Of a DNA stretch of 64,000 bases, positions 16,674-25,774 are shown in pieces. Position 1 is the stretch's first letter; every line of letters starts with the position of its first letter. Origin of the DNA: Lentzea terrae (GTDB taxonomy: Bacteria; Actinomycetota; Actinomycetes; Mycobacteriales; Pseudonocardiaceae); assembly GCF_003265345.1 (NCBI RefSeq), contig NZ_QFWW01000013.1, positions 187,321 through 251,320 of the forward strand, written 5' to 3'. The notes beneath the pieces are model-generated. The model searched no databases, was not told where the DNA came from, and saw only the letters and a program-made list of their open reading frames with translations. A program made the translations under genes and the position numbers.

Positions 16674-17754
16674 GCAGCTGGAGGCTGTTCACCAGCTCGG
16701 TGAACTCCTCCCCCGGCGCCCCGCCCCTCTCCTGGTTGCGCAGCGCCATGTCCTGGTTGGCCGTCACGTACGGCCGCAGGATCTCCTCGTAGCGCTGGAA
16801 CGCCGTGGCCGGGTCGTGGTCCCGCAGCTCGCCGGCGAGCACGTACGCGCCCACCAACGCCATGCTGGTGCCCTGACCGGACAACGGCGAACCGCAGTAG
16901 CCGGCGTCGCCGAGCAGCACCACGTTGCCGCGCGACCAGGTGTCCATCCGGATCTGCGCCATCGCGTCGAAGTGGAAGTCGGGCGCCTCCCACATGTGCT
17001 TCAACGCGGTCTGCCACTCCCAGCCGGCGCCGGCGAACTTCTCGGCCACCAGTCGTCGCTGGGCCTCGACATCGCGGTGGTCAAAGGAAACCTCGCCGTA
17101 GAAACCCATGTACACGCGGCATTCCGCGTTCGAACGGGCGCTCATGATGCCGCCACCCACGACGTCGCCCTGCTGGAACGTCTGCCAGTGGTCCAGCTGC
17201 AGCCAGTTCGGCGCGGTGAACACGGCGAGGTTCGTGCCCAGGTGGCTGATGAACTCCGATTCCGGCCCGAAGGCGAGGCGGCGGACGTTCGAGTGCAGGC
17301 CGTCCGCGCCGACGACGACGTCGAAGTCGCGCGGTGCGGCCTTCTCGAACGTCACGCGGGTGCCGTCGATTGACGTGATCGTGTCGTCGAACAGGTACTC
17401 CACGCCGTCGGTGGCGTCGAAGAGCAGCCGCGCGAGGTCGTCGCGCAGGAGTTCCACGTCAGGACTCGAGAGGTCGCCGCCGCTCAACGTGTGCGTGGTG
17501 GAGCTGAACAGCTCGTTGCCCTCGGCGTCGAGCATGGTCATGCCGCGCATGTTGGTGCTGAACGACCGCAACTGCTCGCCGAGACCCATCCGCTCGACGA
17601 CCTGCAGCGCCGGGCCGCGCACGTCGACGGCCTGGCCGCCGGGCCGCAGACCGCGGGCCCGCTCGACGACGGTGACGCCGAAGCCGTGGCGCCGCAACCA
17701 GTGCGCGAGCGCGGGGCCGCCGATGCTGGCGCCGGAGATCAGGACGTTCGTCAT
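16663..17754 (-). CDS. FAD-dependent monooxygenase (PHBH/TetX-like)
   Basis: A 363-aa class A flavoprotein hydroxylase. The N terminus has the dinucleotide fold VLISGASIGGPALAHWLRR, the middle has DVVVGADGLHSNVRR and the C-terminal region LLGDAGYCGSPLSGQGTS, the three FAD/NADPH motifs. Such enzymes hydroxylate aromatic compounds or inactivate antibiotics. A 7-bp inverted repeat covers its leader, suggesting repressor control, but no TetR gene is adjacent. Substrate unknown. Confidence 0.88.
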   Translation of the reverse strand: MTNVLISGASIGGPALAHWLRRHGFGVTVVERARGLRPGGQAVDVRGPALQVVERMGLGEQLRSFSTNMRGMTMLDAEGNELFSSTTHTLSGGDLSSPDVELLRDDLARLLFDATDGVEYLFDDTITSIDGTRVTFEKAAPRDFDVVVGADGLHSNVRRLAFGPESEFISHLGTNLAVFTAPNWLQLDHWQTFQQGDVVGGGIMSARSNAECRVYMGFYGEVSFDHRDVEAQRRLVAEKFAGAGWEWQTALKHMWEAPDFHFDAMAQIRMDTWSRGNVVLLGDAGYCGSPLSGQGTSMALVGAYVLAGELRDHDPATAFQRYEEILRPYVTANQDMALRNQERGGAPGEEFTELVNSLQLPTY

Positions 17755-17763
17755 GGTGTTGCC

Positions 17764-17790
17764 CCTTGTGAGTCGGTGTTGCCCACAAGG
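17764..17790. promoter_or_regulatory. Inverted repeat over the monooxygenase leader
   Basis: CCTTGTG (17764-17770) and CACAAGG (17784-17790) form a perfect 7-bp inverted repeat with 13 nt between arms, immediately upstream of the ATG at 17754. Geometry and position resemble TetR-family operators that shut off flavin monooxygenase genes. Confidence 0.5.
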
Positions 17791-17837
17791 TGCCGACCAG
17801 CGCTGACCGTCGGCTGACCGAGTTCCGACAGCGGCTG

Positions 17838-18656
17838 TCAGGGTTTGACGGCGACGCCGGCGAGCGGAACCTCGTTGATCTCCGGGTTCGCCGAGAAGTC
17901 ACCTTCGCCGTCCGGGCGCCACGACGGGCAGGTGACGAGACCGGGCTCCACCAGGTCGAACCCGCCGAAGAGCGCCAGCACCTCGTCGTGCGTACGCGGG
18001 AAGGCCTGGTTCTGCGAGCTCCTGGCGTTGTAGGTCTGCACCGCCTCGGCCATGCCGGCGGGCTTCGCCTCGGCCGACGCGTGCGACAGCGCGAGGAAGC
18101 TGCCGGAGCAGAGCCGGTCGCGGTACTGGCCGACGATCGCCGCCGGGTCCCACTCGTCCGGCACGAAGTGCAGCACCAGCAACATGAACAGGCCGACCGG
18201 CTGGTCGAGGTCGATGAGCCTGCGGGTCGCGGCGCCGGCGAAGACCGTGTCCACGTCGCGCAGATCGGCCTTCACGACCGCGGTGTTGTCGTTGCCGGCC
18301 AGGATCAGCTCGCTGTGCGCGACCGCCACCTGGTCCTTGTCCACGTAGACGACGCGGGCGTCCGGGGCCTCCGCCTGCACGATCTCGTGCAGGTTGCCGA
18401 CCGTCGGGATGCCGGAACCGATGTCGAGGAACTGCCGGACGCCCCGCTCGACCATGTGCAGCGCGGCCCTGCGCAGGAACGACCTGTTCAGCCGCGCGGC
18501 GTCGCGGACACCGGGCATGATCTGCAGGATCTGGTCGCCCAGTGCGCGGTCAGGAGCGAAGTTGTGACCGCCACCGAGCCAGTAGTCGTACACCCGTGCC
18601 GGTGAGGGCACCGTCGTGTCCACATCTGGCGGAACCCAGCCGGGGTCGCTGTTCAC
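17838..18656 (-). CDS. SAM-dependent methyltransferase, Methyltransf_19 (DUF574)
   Basis: This 272-aa protein opens with the family hallmark PSPARVYDYWLGGGHNFAPD and has the SAM-binding strand VRQFLDIGSGIPTVGN with VVYVDKDQVAV as motif II. These paralogues are numerous in actinomycetes, where most substrates are unknown. GTG 18656 is chosen because the family start lies here; an upstream extension has no coding signal. Single-gene unit. Confidence 0.9.
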   Translation of the reverse strand: MNSDPGWVPPDVDTTVPSPARVYDYWLGGGHNFAPDRALGDQILQIMPGVRDAARLNRSFLRRAALHMVERGVRQFLDIGSGIPTVGNLHEIVQAEAPDARVVYVDKDQVAVAHSELILAGNDNTAVVKADLRDVDTVFAGAATRRLIDLDQPVGLFMLLVLHFVPDEWDPAAIVGQYRDRLCSGSFLALSHASAEAKPAGMAEAVQTYNARSSQNQAFPRTHDEVLALFGGFDLVEPGLVTCPSWRPDGEGDFSANPEINEVPLAGVAVKP

Positions 18657-18727
18657 CCGCCCAAGGGTACTGGGGGCCCGCCAGAATTCAGCTCGAAGTC
18701 CGGGCGGTGAGCCGTTCTGGATTTTGC

Positions 18728-19276
18728 TCAGCGCACCAGAGATTGGGCGCTCAGCTTCACCGCGAACGGGAACTGCAGCTCGATGATCTCCTCGCCGTCG
18801 GACCGCGCCTGCTCCACGTAAACCCCGTTCTCCAGGTGCAGGCAGCGCAGCCACGGCGAGTCGTAGTCGATCATCCAGTAGTTCTCGCAGCCGACTTCCT
18901 GGAACTTCGCCCGCTTCAGCTCCAGGTCCACGTGTCGCGTCCGGGGCGAAAGGACCTCGACCGCCAGCACGGGCGGCCCCATGAGTGCCTGCTTGGTGAA
19001 CTGCTCACGCCGGCCCACCACCAGGTCGGGGATGAAGACCGTGTCGTCGGCGAGCACCACGTCGACCGGAGCGGGGAGGACTTCCAGCTCCGGTGGGCAG
19101 ACAGCCGTCAGCGCCACCAGCAGCCGGGCGACGACGCGCTGGTGGACGGGGCGGGGTGAGGGGCTCATGACCAGCACCCCGTCGACGAGTTCGAAACGGT
19201 GCCCATCATCAGGCATCGCCTCCAGGTCCGCCCACGTCAGCGGTCTGCCGTGGGGAAACGTCGGGACACCACCCAT
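18728..19276 (-). CDS. Uma2-family protein (DUF820, PD-(D/E)XK nuclease fold)
   Basis: This 182-aa protein has the Uma2 pattern: FELVDGVLVMSPSPRPVHQ, then FIPDLVVGRRE and VLAVEVLSPRT, giving the D-ExK-like catalytic set of the restriction-endonuclease fold. The family is abundant in cyanobacteria and actinomycetes and its biological role is unsettled. The start is ATG 19276. No neighbour suggests a function. Confidence 0.88.
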   Translation of the reverse strand: MGGVPTFPHGRPLTWADLEAMPDDGHRFELVDGVLVMSPSPRPVHQRVVARLLVALTAVCPPELEVLPAPVDVVLADDTVFIPDLVVGRREQFTKQALMGPPVLAVEVLSPRTRHVDLELKRAKFQEVGCENYWMIDYDSPWLRCLHLENGVYVEQARSDGEEIIELQFPFAVKLSAQSLVR

Positions 19277-19636
19277 GGTGCGTTCCACCCCCTGGTCGAG
19301 GCCACTGTCCGCCGGACGGGTCCCGGCGATGCCATTAGACAAGACTGGTCCGATTCGCACGACTCGCAAGCCCCTTTTGGCCGACCCCGCACCACTGCAC
19401 GCACACGTCTCTGTGACCGCCGCCTCGGAGGGTGAAGACCCACTGGTGCCGTAGTGGAAGGTGACACCCCGATGGAGCAGCGTTTTGGTTGCAATCGAAC
19501 AAGTGGCTAAATTTTGATCAATTTTTGGGCGATTTTCGGTAACACCAGATGCCCTGCCAATTGCTCGCGAATGCGACCCTAACGGAATCTTACGAGCCAG
19601 CCAAGCACTCGGTTGGAGCAATACCTCACAAGAACC
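19277..19636. other. Gene-free interval with AT-rich patch
   Basis: No coding sequence is supported here. About 19484-19545 is much richer in A and T than its surroundings and could hold the Uma2 promoter, although I cannot place a convincing -35/-10 pair. Confidence 0.5.
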
Positions 19637-19880
19637 CTACAAGCGGAAGATCAAATCAACCAGCGTCGGTTTCAAGCCGAATTCCGAGTAAACCGCACGA
19701 GCGGCCGCTTCCAGTTCGGCGGCGAGTTGAGTTTCGCCACACGCGTGGTGCACACGAGAGAGTTCCAGACGGGCCCGTGCGGCGCCCACGACGTTGAAGT
19801 CGTTGCACCCCAACGCATACAGCACGAAGCTCTCGCCACGGCGGTCGCGCGCGGCGGACTGAGGTACAACGCGGCGCGGC
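19637..19880 (-). pseudogene. Out-of-frame C-terminal TPR tail of the adjacent ATPase
   Basis: On the minus strand from about 19860 down to the stop at 19637 a good coding frame reads SAARDRRGESFVLYALG and ends TLVDLIFRL, like the last TPR of AfsR-type proteins. It is out of frame with the ATPase, which stops at 19881. A short middle stretch (about 19840-19885) makes TPR-like sense in the third frame, so two small indels separate the parts. Either the gene is decaying or the assembly has indels. Confidence 0.65.
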
Positions 19881-21506
19881 TCAGTGCCGCGGTGTCGGTG
19901 TGCGCGCGAGCGCCCCGGCGGGGTCACCGTCGTACAGGTCGATCTGCGCGAGGTTCTGCAGCACGGACGCCTGCCCGACGGGGTCGCCGAGCCGCTCGTA
20001 CACCGCGAGGCTCCGCTGGTACCACCGCCGGGCCGCCACCAGGTCGCCGAACGACCGCGACACGATGCCGAGGTTCCGGTAGGCCAGCCCGAGCCCGGCG
20101 AGGTCGTCGAGGCCCTCGAAGACCTCCTTGGCGGGCACCGTCAGCTCGTGCGCGGTGTCGTAGCGGCTCTGGCTGATGTGCAACGACGCGAGCGAGCACC
20201 GCAACACGGCCGCACCGCGCACGTTTCCAGCTATCTCGCAGGCCTCCAGTGCGATGTCGTGCGTGCGTTGCCAGCCGTCGTAGTCCGTGCGGGTCTCGAA
20301 CTGCGTCACCAGCCGGTGCGCGAGCTCCCAGCTCAGCTCGTCCAGCCCGGCCTCGGCCGCGAGCGACACCGCCTCGCGCAGACTCACAGCAGAGGACTCC
20401 AGCCACGCCAGTGGATCGGACCGCAGCAGCGGATCGGGCCGCACGATCTCGCGCACCGAAGTGCCGCGCACAATCGAGAAGTCGCCGCCGTGCAAGGCGA
20501 CGTGCGCAAAGTCCAACAGGTACAGCCACCCGCTCAGCACCCGTTGCAGCGCTTCAGGCGTGCCTCCCTGCGCCGCGAACTCCCGGATCAACGGCGGCAC
20601 CACGTAACCGTCATCGACGACGGACACGAGGTGCGCCGACACCAGCTCGTCCACAGCGGACTGACCTCGCACGTCCCCGAAAGCCGCCACCGGCGCCCAG
20701 GAAGGCAACCGGCGAGCCCCCAGAGCAGCGAGCAGACCCAGCAGCCGGCGCGCGTGCAGGCTCAGGTCTCCCGCGGTTTCCTCCAACCGCGCCCGAACGG
20801 ACAGCCCGCCGTGCGCCAACGCGTCCAGGCAACCGTCCGGATCGGACAGCTGGTCGACCAGCAAGGAGATCGGCCAGTGCGGGCGCGCGGCCAGCCGGGC
20901 ACCGGCGATCCGCAACGTCAACGGCGAGCAGTCCGCGACGGTCACCAGCGCGTCGGCGGACGAGGCCTCAGCGGACAGTCGAGCGGAACCGATCTGCTTG
21001 CCCAGCAACGTCATCGCCTGCGCGGGCTCCAGCGGACCGACCTCGACGACGTGCGGCAACCGCAACCGGTGCCGCGACGTGACCAGCACGGCGCACCCCG
21101 GCGCGTGCGGCAGCAGCGGCGTCACCTGTTGCAGGCTCGTCGCGTCGTCCAATATGAACAGAAGTGATTGCCGCACAACAGCGTCTCGATAGGCGCTCAA
21201 ACGTGCGCCGAAATCCCCCGGAACGGACAAGCCGAACGCGGCGAGGAACCGGCCGAGCACCTCGTGCGGTGTCGTCCCGCGCAGCCGTACGAACAGCTGA
21301 CCGTCGGGGAAGGACCCGTTCGCCACCCGGTGCGCGGCGTGCACGGCGAGCGTCGTCTTGCCCGTGCCCACCGGCCCGGTCAGCAGCACCACCTGCGGAA
21401 ACGGGGTGACCATGTCCACGACGGACTGAACGAGCTCCTCGCGTCCCACGAAGTCGGCGACGGCCGCGGGCAGCTGGTGCGGGCGCGGGAACAGGCCGAT
21501 CTGCAC
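19881..21506 (-). CDS. STAND (NB-ARC/TPR) ATPase without DNA-binding domain, C-terminally frameshifted
   Basis: A 541-aa AfsR-like protein lacking the SARP winged helix and BTAD. The P-loop GPVGTGKTT is at residues 44-52, followed by a Walker B-like LLFILDDA and TPR repeats from about residue 350. The frame ends abruptly in ARTPTPRH, while a TPR tail continues out of frame to 19637. GTG 21506 follows AAGGGGA, 24 nt after the AfsR-like gene, so the two are one operon. It may modulate the neighbouring regulator as a signal-sensing partner (inference). Confidence 0.8.
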   Translation of the reverse strand: MQIGLFPRPHQLPAAVADFVGREELVQSVVDMVTPFPQVVLLTGPVGTGKTTLAVHAAHRVANGSFPDGQLFVRLRGTTPHEVLGRFLAAFGLSVPGDFGARLSAYRDAVVRQSLLFILDDATSLQQVTPLLPHAPGCAVLVTSRHRLRLPHVVEVGPLEPAQAMTLLGKQIGSARLSAEASSADALVTVADCSPLTLRIAGARLAARPHWPISLLVDQLSDPDGCLDALAHGGLSVRARLEETAGDLSLHARRLLGLLAALGARRLPSWAPVAAFGDVRGQSAVDELVSAHLVSVVDDGYVVPPLIREFAAQGGTPEALQRVLSGWLYLLDFAHVALHGGDFSIVRGTSVREIVRPDPLLRSDPLAWLESSAVSLREAVSLAAEAGLDELSWELAHRLVTQFETRTDYDGWQRTHDIALEACEIAGNVRGAAVLRCSLASLHISQSRYDTAHELTVPAKEVFEGLDDLAGLGLAYRNLGIVSRSFGDLVAARRWYQRSLAVYERLGDPVGQASVLQNLAQIDLYDGDPAGALARTPTPRH

Positions 21507-21530
21507 ACCGTCCCCTTCTGCGGAAAACCG

Positions 21531-24500
21531 TCAGTCGAGATCAGTTTCACACAGAACGCCGGCGGGCTCACCGCCGTGGACACCGGTGACCCGTGCGACG
21601 ATCGCTCGCATTCCGTGCAGGTGCTCGGCCGCGGCGGGATCGTCCAGCCGGTCGGCGGCACGGGCCAGCACCAGCAAAGACTCGGCCTCGCCCAGCACGA
21701 AACCGGTCGCCCGCTGGACTTCCACGGCCTCAGCCGCGTACTCGTGCGCCCGCACCGGATCGCCGGCCTTGAGGCTCAACAAGGCGAGCGTCGCCAACGC
21801 CCGGCCGCGCTGCAGCCGGAACCCGAGGGTCGTGGACTGCGCCAAAGCCCGTTCGGCCAGCTCCACGGCGGACTGCTCGTCACCGGCCGCCTGCAGCACG
21901 CGGGCCAGTTCGATCAGGTACTCGGTCTCGTTGTCCACCCGCCCGAGCGAGCCCGCCAGCCGCAGCCCGCGCCGCAACGCCTCGACCGACTCCTCCAGCC
22001 GCCCCAGCCGGTGGCAGGCGCTGCCCACGATCACCAGGCCCAGCAGCACGTACAGCTCCGCCTCACCCGTCTCGGCCTCTTCGACCAGGGCGAGCGCACC
22101 GGCCAACGCGCGGTGCGTCCGGCCGGTGTCGCGGTCGATCTTCGCCTCGACCGACCGCAGCACGTACCGCCACGCGTGCGAGCCGGACTCCCCGGCCAGC
22201 CGCGCGCCGCGGTCGGCGTGCTCACGAGCCCGCACCGGATCGCCGAGCAACGCGTGCAGCTCCCCCAGGGCGAACTCCACCAGCGTGTCCGAGACGCTGC
22301 CACCGGCGTCCTGCAACAGTTCCCGCGCCCGCTCGTAGTGCTCCAGCGACTCGCTGAGCCGGCCGGTCTGCGCGGTCGCCACGCCGAGGTTGAGGTGCAC
22401 CACGGCGGACAGCCGCAGGTTGTCGTCCACCAACGGCAACGCCTCGCGCAGCAACCCGACCGCCTCTTGGGTGCGGCCGAGCGTCAGCTGGATGACGGAG
22501 AGGTTGTTCAGGCAGTGGAACCGCCCGACGCGGTCACCGGACTCCCCGTGGAGCGCGAGAGCCGTCTCCAGGTGCCCGATCCCCTGCCTGCTGTCCAGCT
22601 CGCAGTGCAACGTGCCCAGGGAGAGGTGCATCGAGGCCTGGCCGCGCAGGTCGTTGCACTGCTCCGCCGCGAGCAGGCCGGCCGACGACGTCTCGTGCCA
22701 CCGGTCGAACTGCTGGCGCAGGTACCACATGCGGCGCAAGGAGTCTGCCAGCTCCCAGCGGTAGTGCAACGGCTCGCCCCGCAGCGCACAGGTCGCCACC
22801 GAGTCACCCTCACCGTCCAACCAGGACAGTGCGGCTTCCTTGCTGTCGAACGAAAGGCTCGTGGTGCCGTCGCGATCGAGCCGGTACATCTCCGGCGCCA
22901 GCACGTCCAGCGCCGCGTCCGTCGTGTGCAGGTAGTGGTCGAGCAACCGCAGGCCGGCCTTCTCGGCGTCCTCGTCGGAAGCCACCAGCTCGCGCGCGTA
23001 CAGGTGCAGCAGGTCGTGCATCCGGAACCGCCCGCGCGTGTGCGGCTCGATCAGGCTCGCGCCCTCCAGCAACGACACGAGCGGCCGCACGTCGTCCACG
23101 TCCATCAGCACGGACGCGGTGTGCGCGGTGAAGTCCGTGCGCGGCAACAACCCCAGCCGCCGGAACAACCGAACGGCCTCGTCCGGCAACGACCTCAGCG
23201 ACAGCTCGAACGCGGCCGTCACCGCGGCCCGCCGGTCCCCGCTGATCGCCAGCTGCGCCAACCGGTTGCCCTGCGCCAGGTCCGCGACGGCGTCGGCGAT
23301 CCGGTCGTGCGGACGGCAGGCGAGGTTCGCGGCGGCGATCCGGATCGCGAGCGGCAGGTACCCGCAGAGCTCGGCAAGATCAGCCACAGCTTCGGGTTCC
23401 GCGTCAGCGCGAGCGGAGCCCAGCACGCGGTTGATCAACGTGTGCGCCTCGTCCGCGGTCAGCAGGTCCAGCTCGACCCGCCGGGCGTCGTCCAGCGCGG
23501 TCAGCCCGCGCAGGTCGTTGCGGCTCGTGACGACCACCGCGCAACCGGGCGTGCCGGGCAGCAACGGCCTGACCTGGTCCTCGTTCGCCGCGTTGTCCAG
23601 CAGGATCAGCACCCGCCGGTTCGCCAGGATCGAGCGGTACAGGCTCGCCTGCTCGTCGACCTCGCGCGGGATCTGGTCGGACTCGACGCCGAGACCGCGC
23701 AGGAACTGGGTCAACGCCTCGGCCGGTGTGGTCGCGGGCGCGTCGTCGTAGCCGCGCAGGTTCAGGTACAGCTGGCCGTCCGGGAACCGGTCGCGCACCC
23801 GATGCGCCCAGTGCACGGCCAGAGCCGTCTTGCCGACGCCGGCGGTCCCGGCGATCGACGTGATCACGACGGTGGACGCCGACAGGCTCGCGTCCAGTTC
23901 GTCCAAACAGGACTTGCGGCCGGTGAACCGCGCCAGGTCGGCCGGCAGCTGCGCGGGTGCCTTCGGCGACACCGGGCCGGACTCGCTGTCCTGGTTGAGG
24001 ATCGCCTGGTGCGCGGTGCGCAGGCTGCGGCCGGGATCCACGCCCAGCTCGTCGGCCAGCAGCCGCCGGGTGCGGTCGTACAGCTCCAGCGCGTCCGCCT
24101 GCCGGTTCGACCGGTACAGCGCGATCATCAGCTGCTCGACCAGCTGCTCGCGGAACGGGTTCGCGGCCACGAGCGCGGACAGTTCGGTGATCACCTGCTC
24201 GTGCTGGCCCAGCTCCAGCTGCAACGCGAAGCACTGCTGTGCAACGGCGATCCGGCGTTCGTCGAGCCGTTCGGCCTCCACCCGCAACGCCTGGCTGTTG
24301 AGCCCAGCGAGTGCCGGCCCGCGCCACAGCGACAACGCCGTGCGCAGCAACCTCACTGCCTCAGCGGGTTCCACGGTCTGCGCGGTCGCCACGTGCCGTT
24401 CGAACGTGACCACGTCCAGCGTCGCCGGGCCCAGCACGATCCGGTAGCCGGGCCCGTCGGTGACGATCATGCCGGGCACGCCCAGCGCGGCGCGGAGATC

Positions 24501-24701
24501 ACCGACCGACTTCTGGATCTGGTGCTTGCCGGTCGAGGGCGGTTCGCCGTCCCACACCACGTCGACCAGGTGCGTCAGCGGCACCACCCGGCCCGGCGCG
24601 AGCAGCAACGCGGCGAGCACCTTCTGGCCGCGCACGCCGCCCAGTTCGAGCCGGACACCCCCGTCACGAGCCTGGATAGGCCCCAGCATCCCGAAGTCCA
24701 C
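21531..24701 (-). CDS. AfsR/SARP-family transcriptional regulator with STAND ATPase and TPRs
   Basis: This 1056-aa regulator has an N-terminal winged helix (residues 1-95), a bacterial transcriptional activator domain (95-240), an NB-ARC ATPase with P-loop GTAGVGKT at 285-292, and about 12 TPR-like repeats at the C terminus. Proteins of this plan activate secondary-metabolite genes in actinomycetes by binding heptameric direct repeats. GTG 24701 is the start that gives the family opening VDFGMLGP. It is divergent from a polyketide-dehydratase-like gene, with direct repeats between them. Confidence 0.93.
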   Translation of the reverse strand: MDFGMLGPIQARDGGVRLELGGVRGQKVLAALLLAPGRVVPLTHLVDVVWDGEPPSTGKHQIQKSVGDLRAALGVPGMIVTDGPGYRIVLGPATLDVVTFERHVATAQTVEPAEAVRLLRTALSLWRGPALAGLNSQALRVEAERLDERRIAVAQQCFALQLELGQHEQVITELSALVAANPFREQLVEQLMIALYRSNRQADALELYDRTRRLLADELGVDPGRSLRTAHQAILNQDSESGPVSPKAPAQLPADLARFTGRKSCLDELDASLSASTVVITSIAGTAGVGKTALAVHWAHRVRDRFPDGQLYLNLRGYDDAPATTPAEALTQFLRGLGVESDQIPREVDEQASLYRSILANRRVLILLDNAANEDQVRPLLPGTPGCAVVVTSRNDLRGLTALDDARRVELDLLTADEAHTLINRVLGSARADAEPEAVADLAELCGYLPLAIRIAAANLACRPHDRIADAVADLAQGNRLAQLAISGDRRAAVTAAFELSLRSLPDEAVRLFRRLGLLPRTDFTAHTASVLMDVDDVRPLVSLLEGASLIEPHTRGRFRMHDLLHLYARELVASDEDAEKAGLRLLDHYLHTTDAALDVLAPEMYRLDRDGTTSLSFDSKEAALSWLDGEGDSVATCALRGEPLHYRWELADSLRRMWYLRQQFDRWHETSSAGLLAAEQCNDLRGQASMHLSLGTLHCELDSRQGIGHLETALALHGESGDRVGRFHCLNNLSVIQLTLGRTQEAVGLLREALPLVDDNLRLSAVVHLNLGVATAQTGRLSESLEHYERARELLQDAGGSVSDTLVEFALGELHALLGDPVRAREHADRGARLAGESGSHAWRYVLRSVEAKIDRDTGRTHRALAGALALVEEAETGEAELYVLLGLVIVGSACHRLGRLEESVEALRRGLRLAGSLGRVDNETEYLIELARVLQAAGDEQSAVELAERALAQSTTLGFRLQRGRALATLALLSLKAGDPVRAHEYAAEAVEVQRATGFVLGEAESLLVLARAADRLDDPAAAEHLHGMRAIVARVTGVHGGEPAGVLCETDLD

Positions 24702-24745
24702 CGCGTCACCGTAGGGCCAATTTCGGGCGTCGTGGCAATGGGAGT

Positions 24746-24763
24746 GAGACGGTAGCGAGACGG
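24746..24763. promoter_or_regulatory. Heptamer direct repeat, possible SARP box
   Basis: GAGACGG occurs at 24746-24752 and 24757-24763, an 11-bp start-to-start spacing, in the 88-nt gap between the divergent AfsR-like and dehydratase genes. SARP regulators bind heptamers repeated every 11 bp. Only two copies and no mapped promoter, so the assignment is tentative. Confidence 0.4.
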
Positions 24764-24789
24764 GATTCGCCGCCGCGACCCTCGGGCCC

Positions 24790-25575
24790 GTGAGGCACAT
24801 CGCACTCGGTGCAGCGACGCACCCGTTCCTGCGCGACCACGCGATCGCGGGGACGCCCGTCGTGCCGATGGCGATGGTGCTCGAGTGGTTCGCCGCCGCG
24901 GCCACCGCCTGGCCGCTGTGCCCGAACCTGTTGGTGCTGCGCGGAGTCACCGCACTGTGCAAGATCGCGCTGCCGGGGTTCCACGCCGGTGGGGACCAGT
25001 GCGCGGTCCGCACCGAGGTCGTCGACGAGACGCTGTCGCTGCTGCTCGTCTCCGCGAAGGGCGTGCCGCACCACCGCGCCAACGCGGCCCGTTTCCCGCT
25101 TCCGGTGCAACGCCGCGCCTGGTCCGTTCCGAGGGATCTGCGCCCCGCCGTTCAGGGCAGTCCCTACGACGGCCGCGTGCTGTTCCACGGCCCGTCGTTC
25201 CGCGCGATCCGGCGGGTCTCCGGAATTTCGCCGGCCGGCGCACTCGGCGTGGTCGTCGGCCTGCGCGAGCTCTCCTGGCCGGACGGGCCGTGGCAGCTCG
25301 ACCCGGCGGCGATCGACGGCGGGCTGCAGCTCGCGACGCTGTGGGCATCGCACGCCATCGGTGCCGCCACCCAGCCGCAGTCGATCCGCGAGTGCCTGAT
25401 CAGGACCCGCGGCCCGGTCGACGGCCCGGTGCGCTGTCTCGTACTCCGGCGCAGGACGTCCGCGCTCGACGCCGAGTGCGACATCGCGATCATCGACGCC
25501 GGCGGTGAACCGCTCGTCGAACTGGTCGGCGTGCAGCTCGTCGCACGCCCCGAACCGAGGAGGCCAGAGCAGTGA
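24790..25575 (+). CDS. Stand-alone polyketide-synthase dehydratase-type (double hot-dog) protein
   Basis: A 261-aa protein that covers just one PKS dehydratase domain. The first hot-dog has HPFLRDHAIAGTPVVP with the HxxxGxxxxP motif; the second has DPAAIDGGLQLATLW with the DxxxQ motif, the two halves of the PKS DH active site. In modular synthases this domain removes water from 3-hydroxyacyl-ACP. Here no KS, AT or ACP is present. It is flanked by two SARP regulators. The start is GTG 24790 with no clear ribosome site. It may serve a distant synthase. Confidence 0.8.
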   Translation: MRHIALGAATHPFLRDHAIAGTPVVPMAMVLEWFAAAATAWPLCPNLLVLRGVTALCKIALPGFHAGGDQCAVRTEVVDETLSLLLVSAKGVPHHRANAARFPLPVQRRAWSVPRDLRPAVQGSPYDGRVLFHGPSFRAIRRVSGISPAGALGVVVGLRELSWPDGPWQLDPAAIDGGLQLATLWASHAIGAATQPQSIRECLIRTRGPVDGPVRCLVLRRRTSALDAECDIAIIDAGGEPLVELVGVQLVARPEPRRPEQ

Positions 25576-25644
25576 TCCCTCCGTTCGCGACCTGAGCCCG
25601 CCTGTGTGATCGCGGTGGGAGCGATGTGTGGACGCACTCCAACA

Positions 25645-25669
25645 CCCTCGGTGGCATCACCACCGAGGG
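25645..25669 (+). promoter_or_regulatory. Hairpin overlapping the ribosome site of a small ORF
   Basis: CCCTCGGTGG and CCACCGAGGG form a perfect 10-bp stem with a 5-nt loop. The 3' arm contains most of GAGGGGAG, the likely ribosome-binding site for the 31-codon ORF at 25679. No T-tract follows, so translational control is likelier than termination. Confidence 0.5.
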
Positions 25670-25678
25670 GAGCCGGGG

Positions 25679-25774
25679 ATGCGCAGGACCAAGGACAAAC
25701 TCGCCCAGTACACGGCGTTCGCGCTGGTCGCGGCAGGTGCTATGACCCTGGTTCTGCTGGCGCTGTGGCTGTAG
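25679..25774 (+). CDS. 31-aa single-pass membrane peptide
   Basis: This small ORF begins at ATG 25679 behind GAGGGGAG and encodes a basic N terminus (MRRTKDKLAQ) followed by one hydrophobic helix to the C terminus. Codon use fits the genome. Its ribosome site lies in the arm of a 10-bp hairpin and its end overlaps the convergent SARP gene by 35 nt. Function unknown; it could be a membrane-anchored small protein or chance. Confidence 0.5.
   Translation: MRRTKDKLAQYTAFALVAAGAMTLVLLALWL

Noticed and set aside
21168..24755. 1195-codon open frame on the plus strand over the SARP gene
   Set aside because: It is the antisense shadow of the SARP coding sequence: low-complexity Arg/Gln/Val-rich translation with no domain, produced by high GC.
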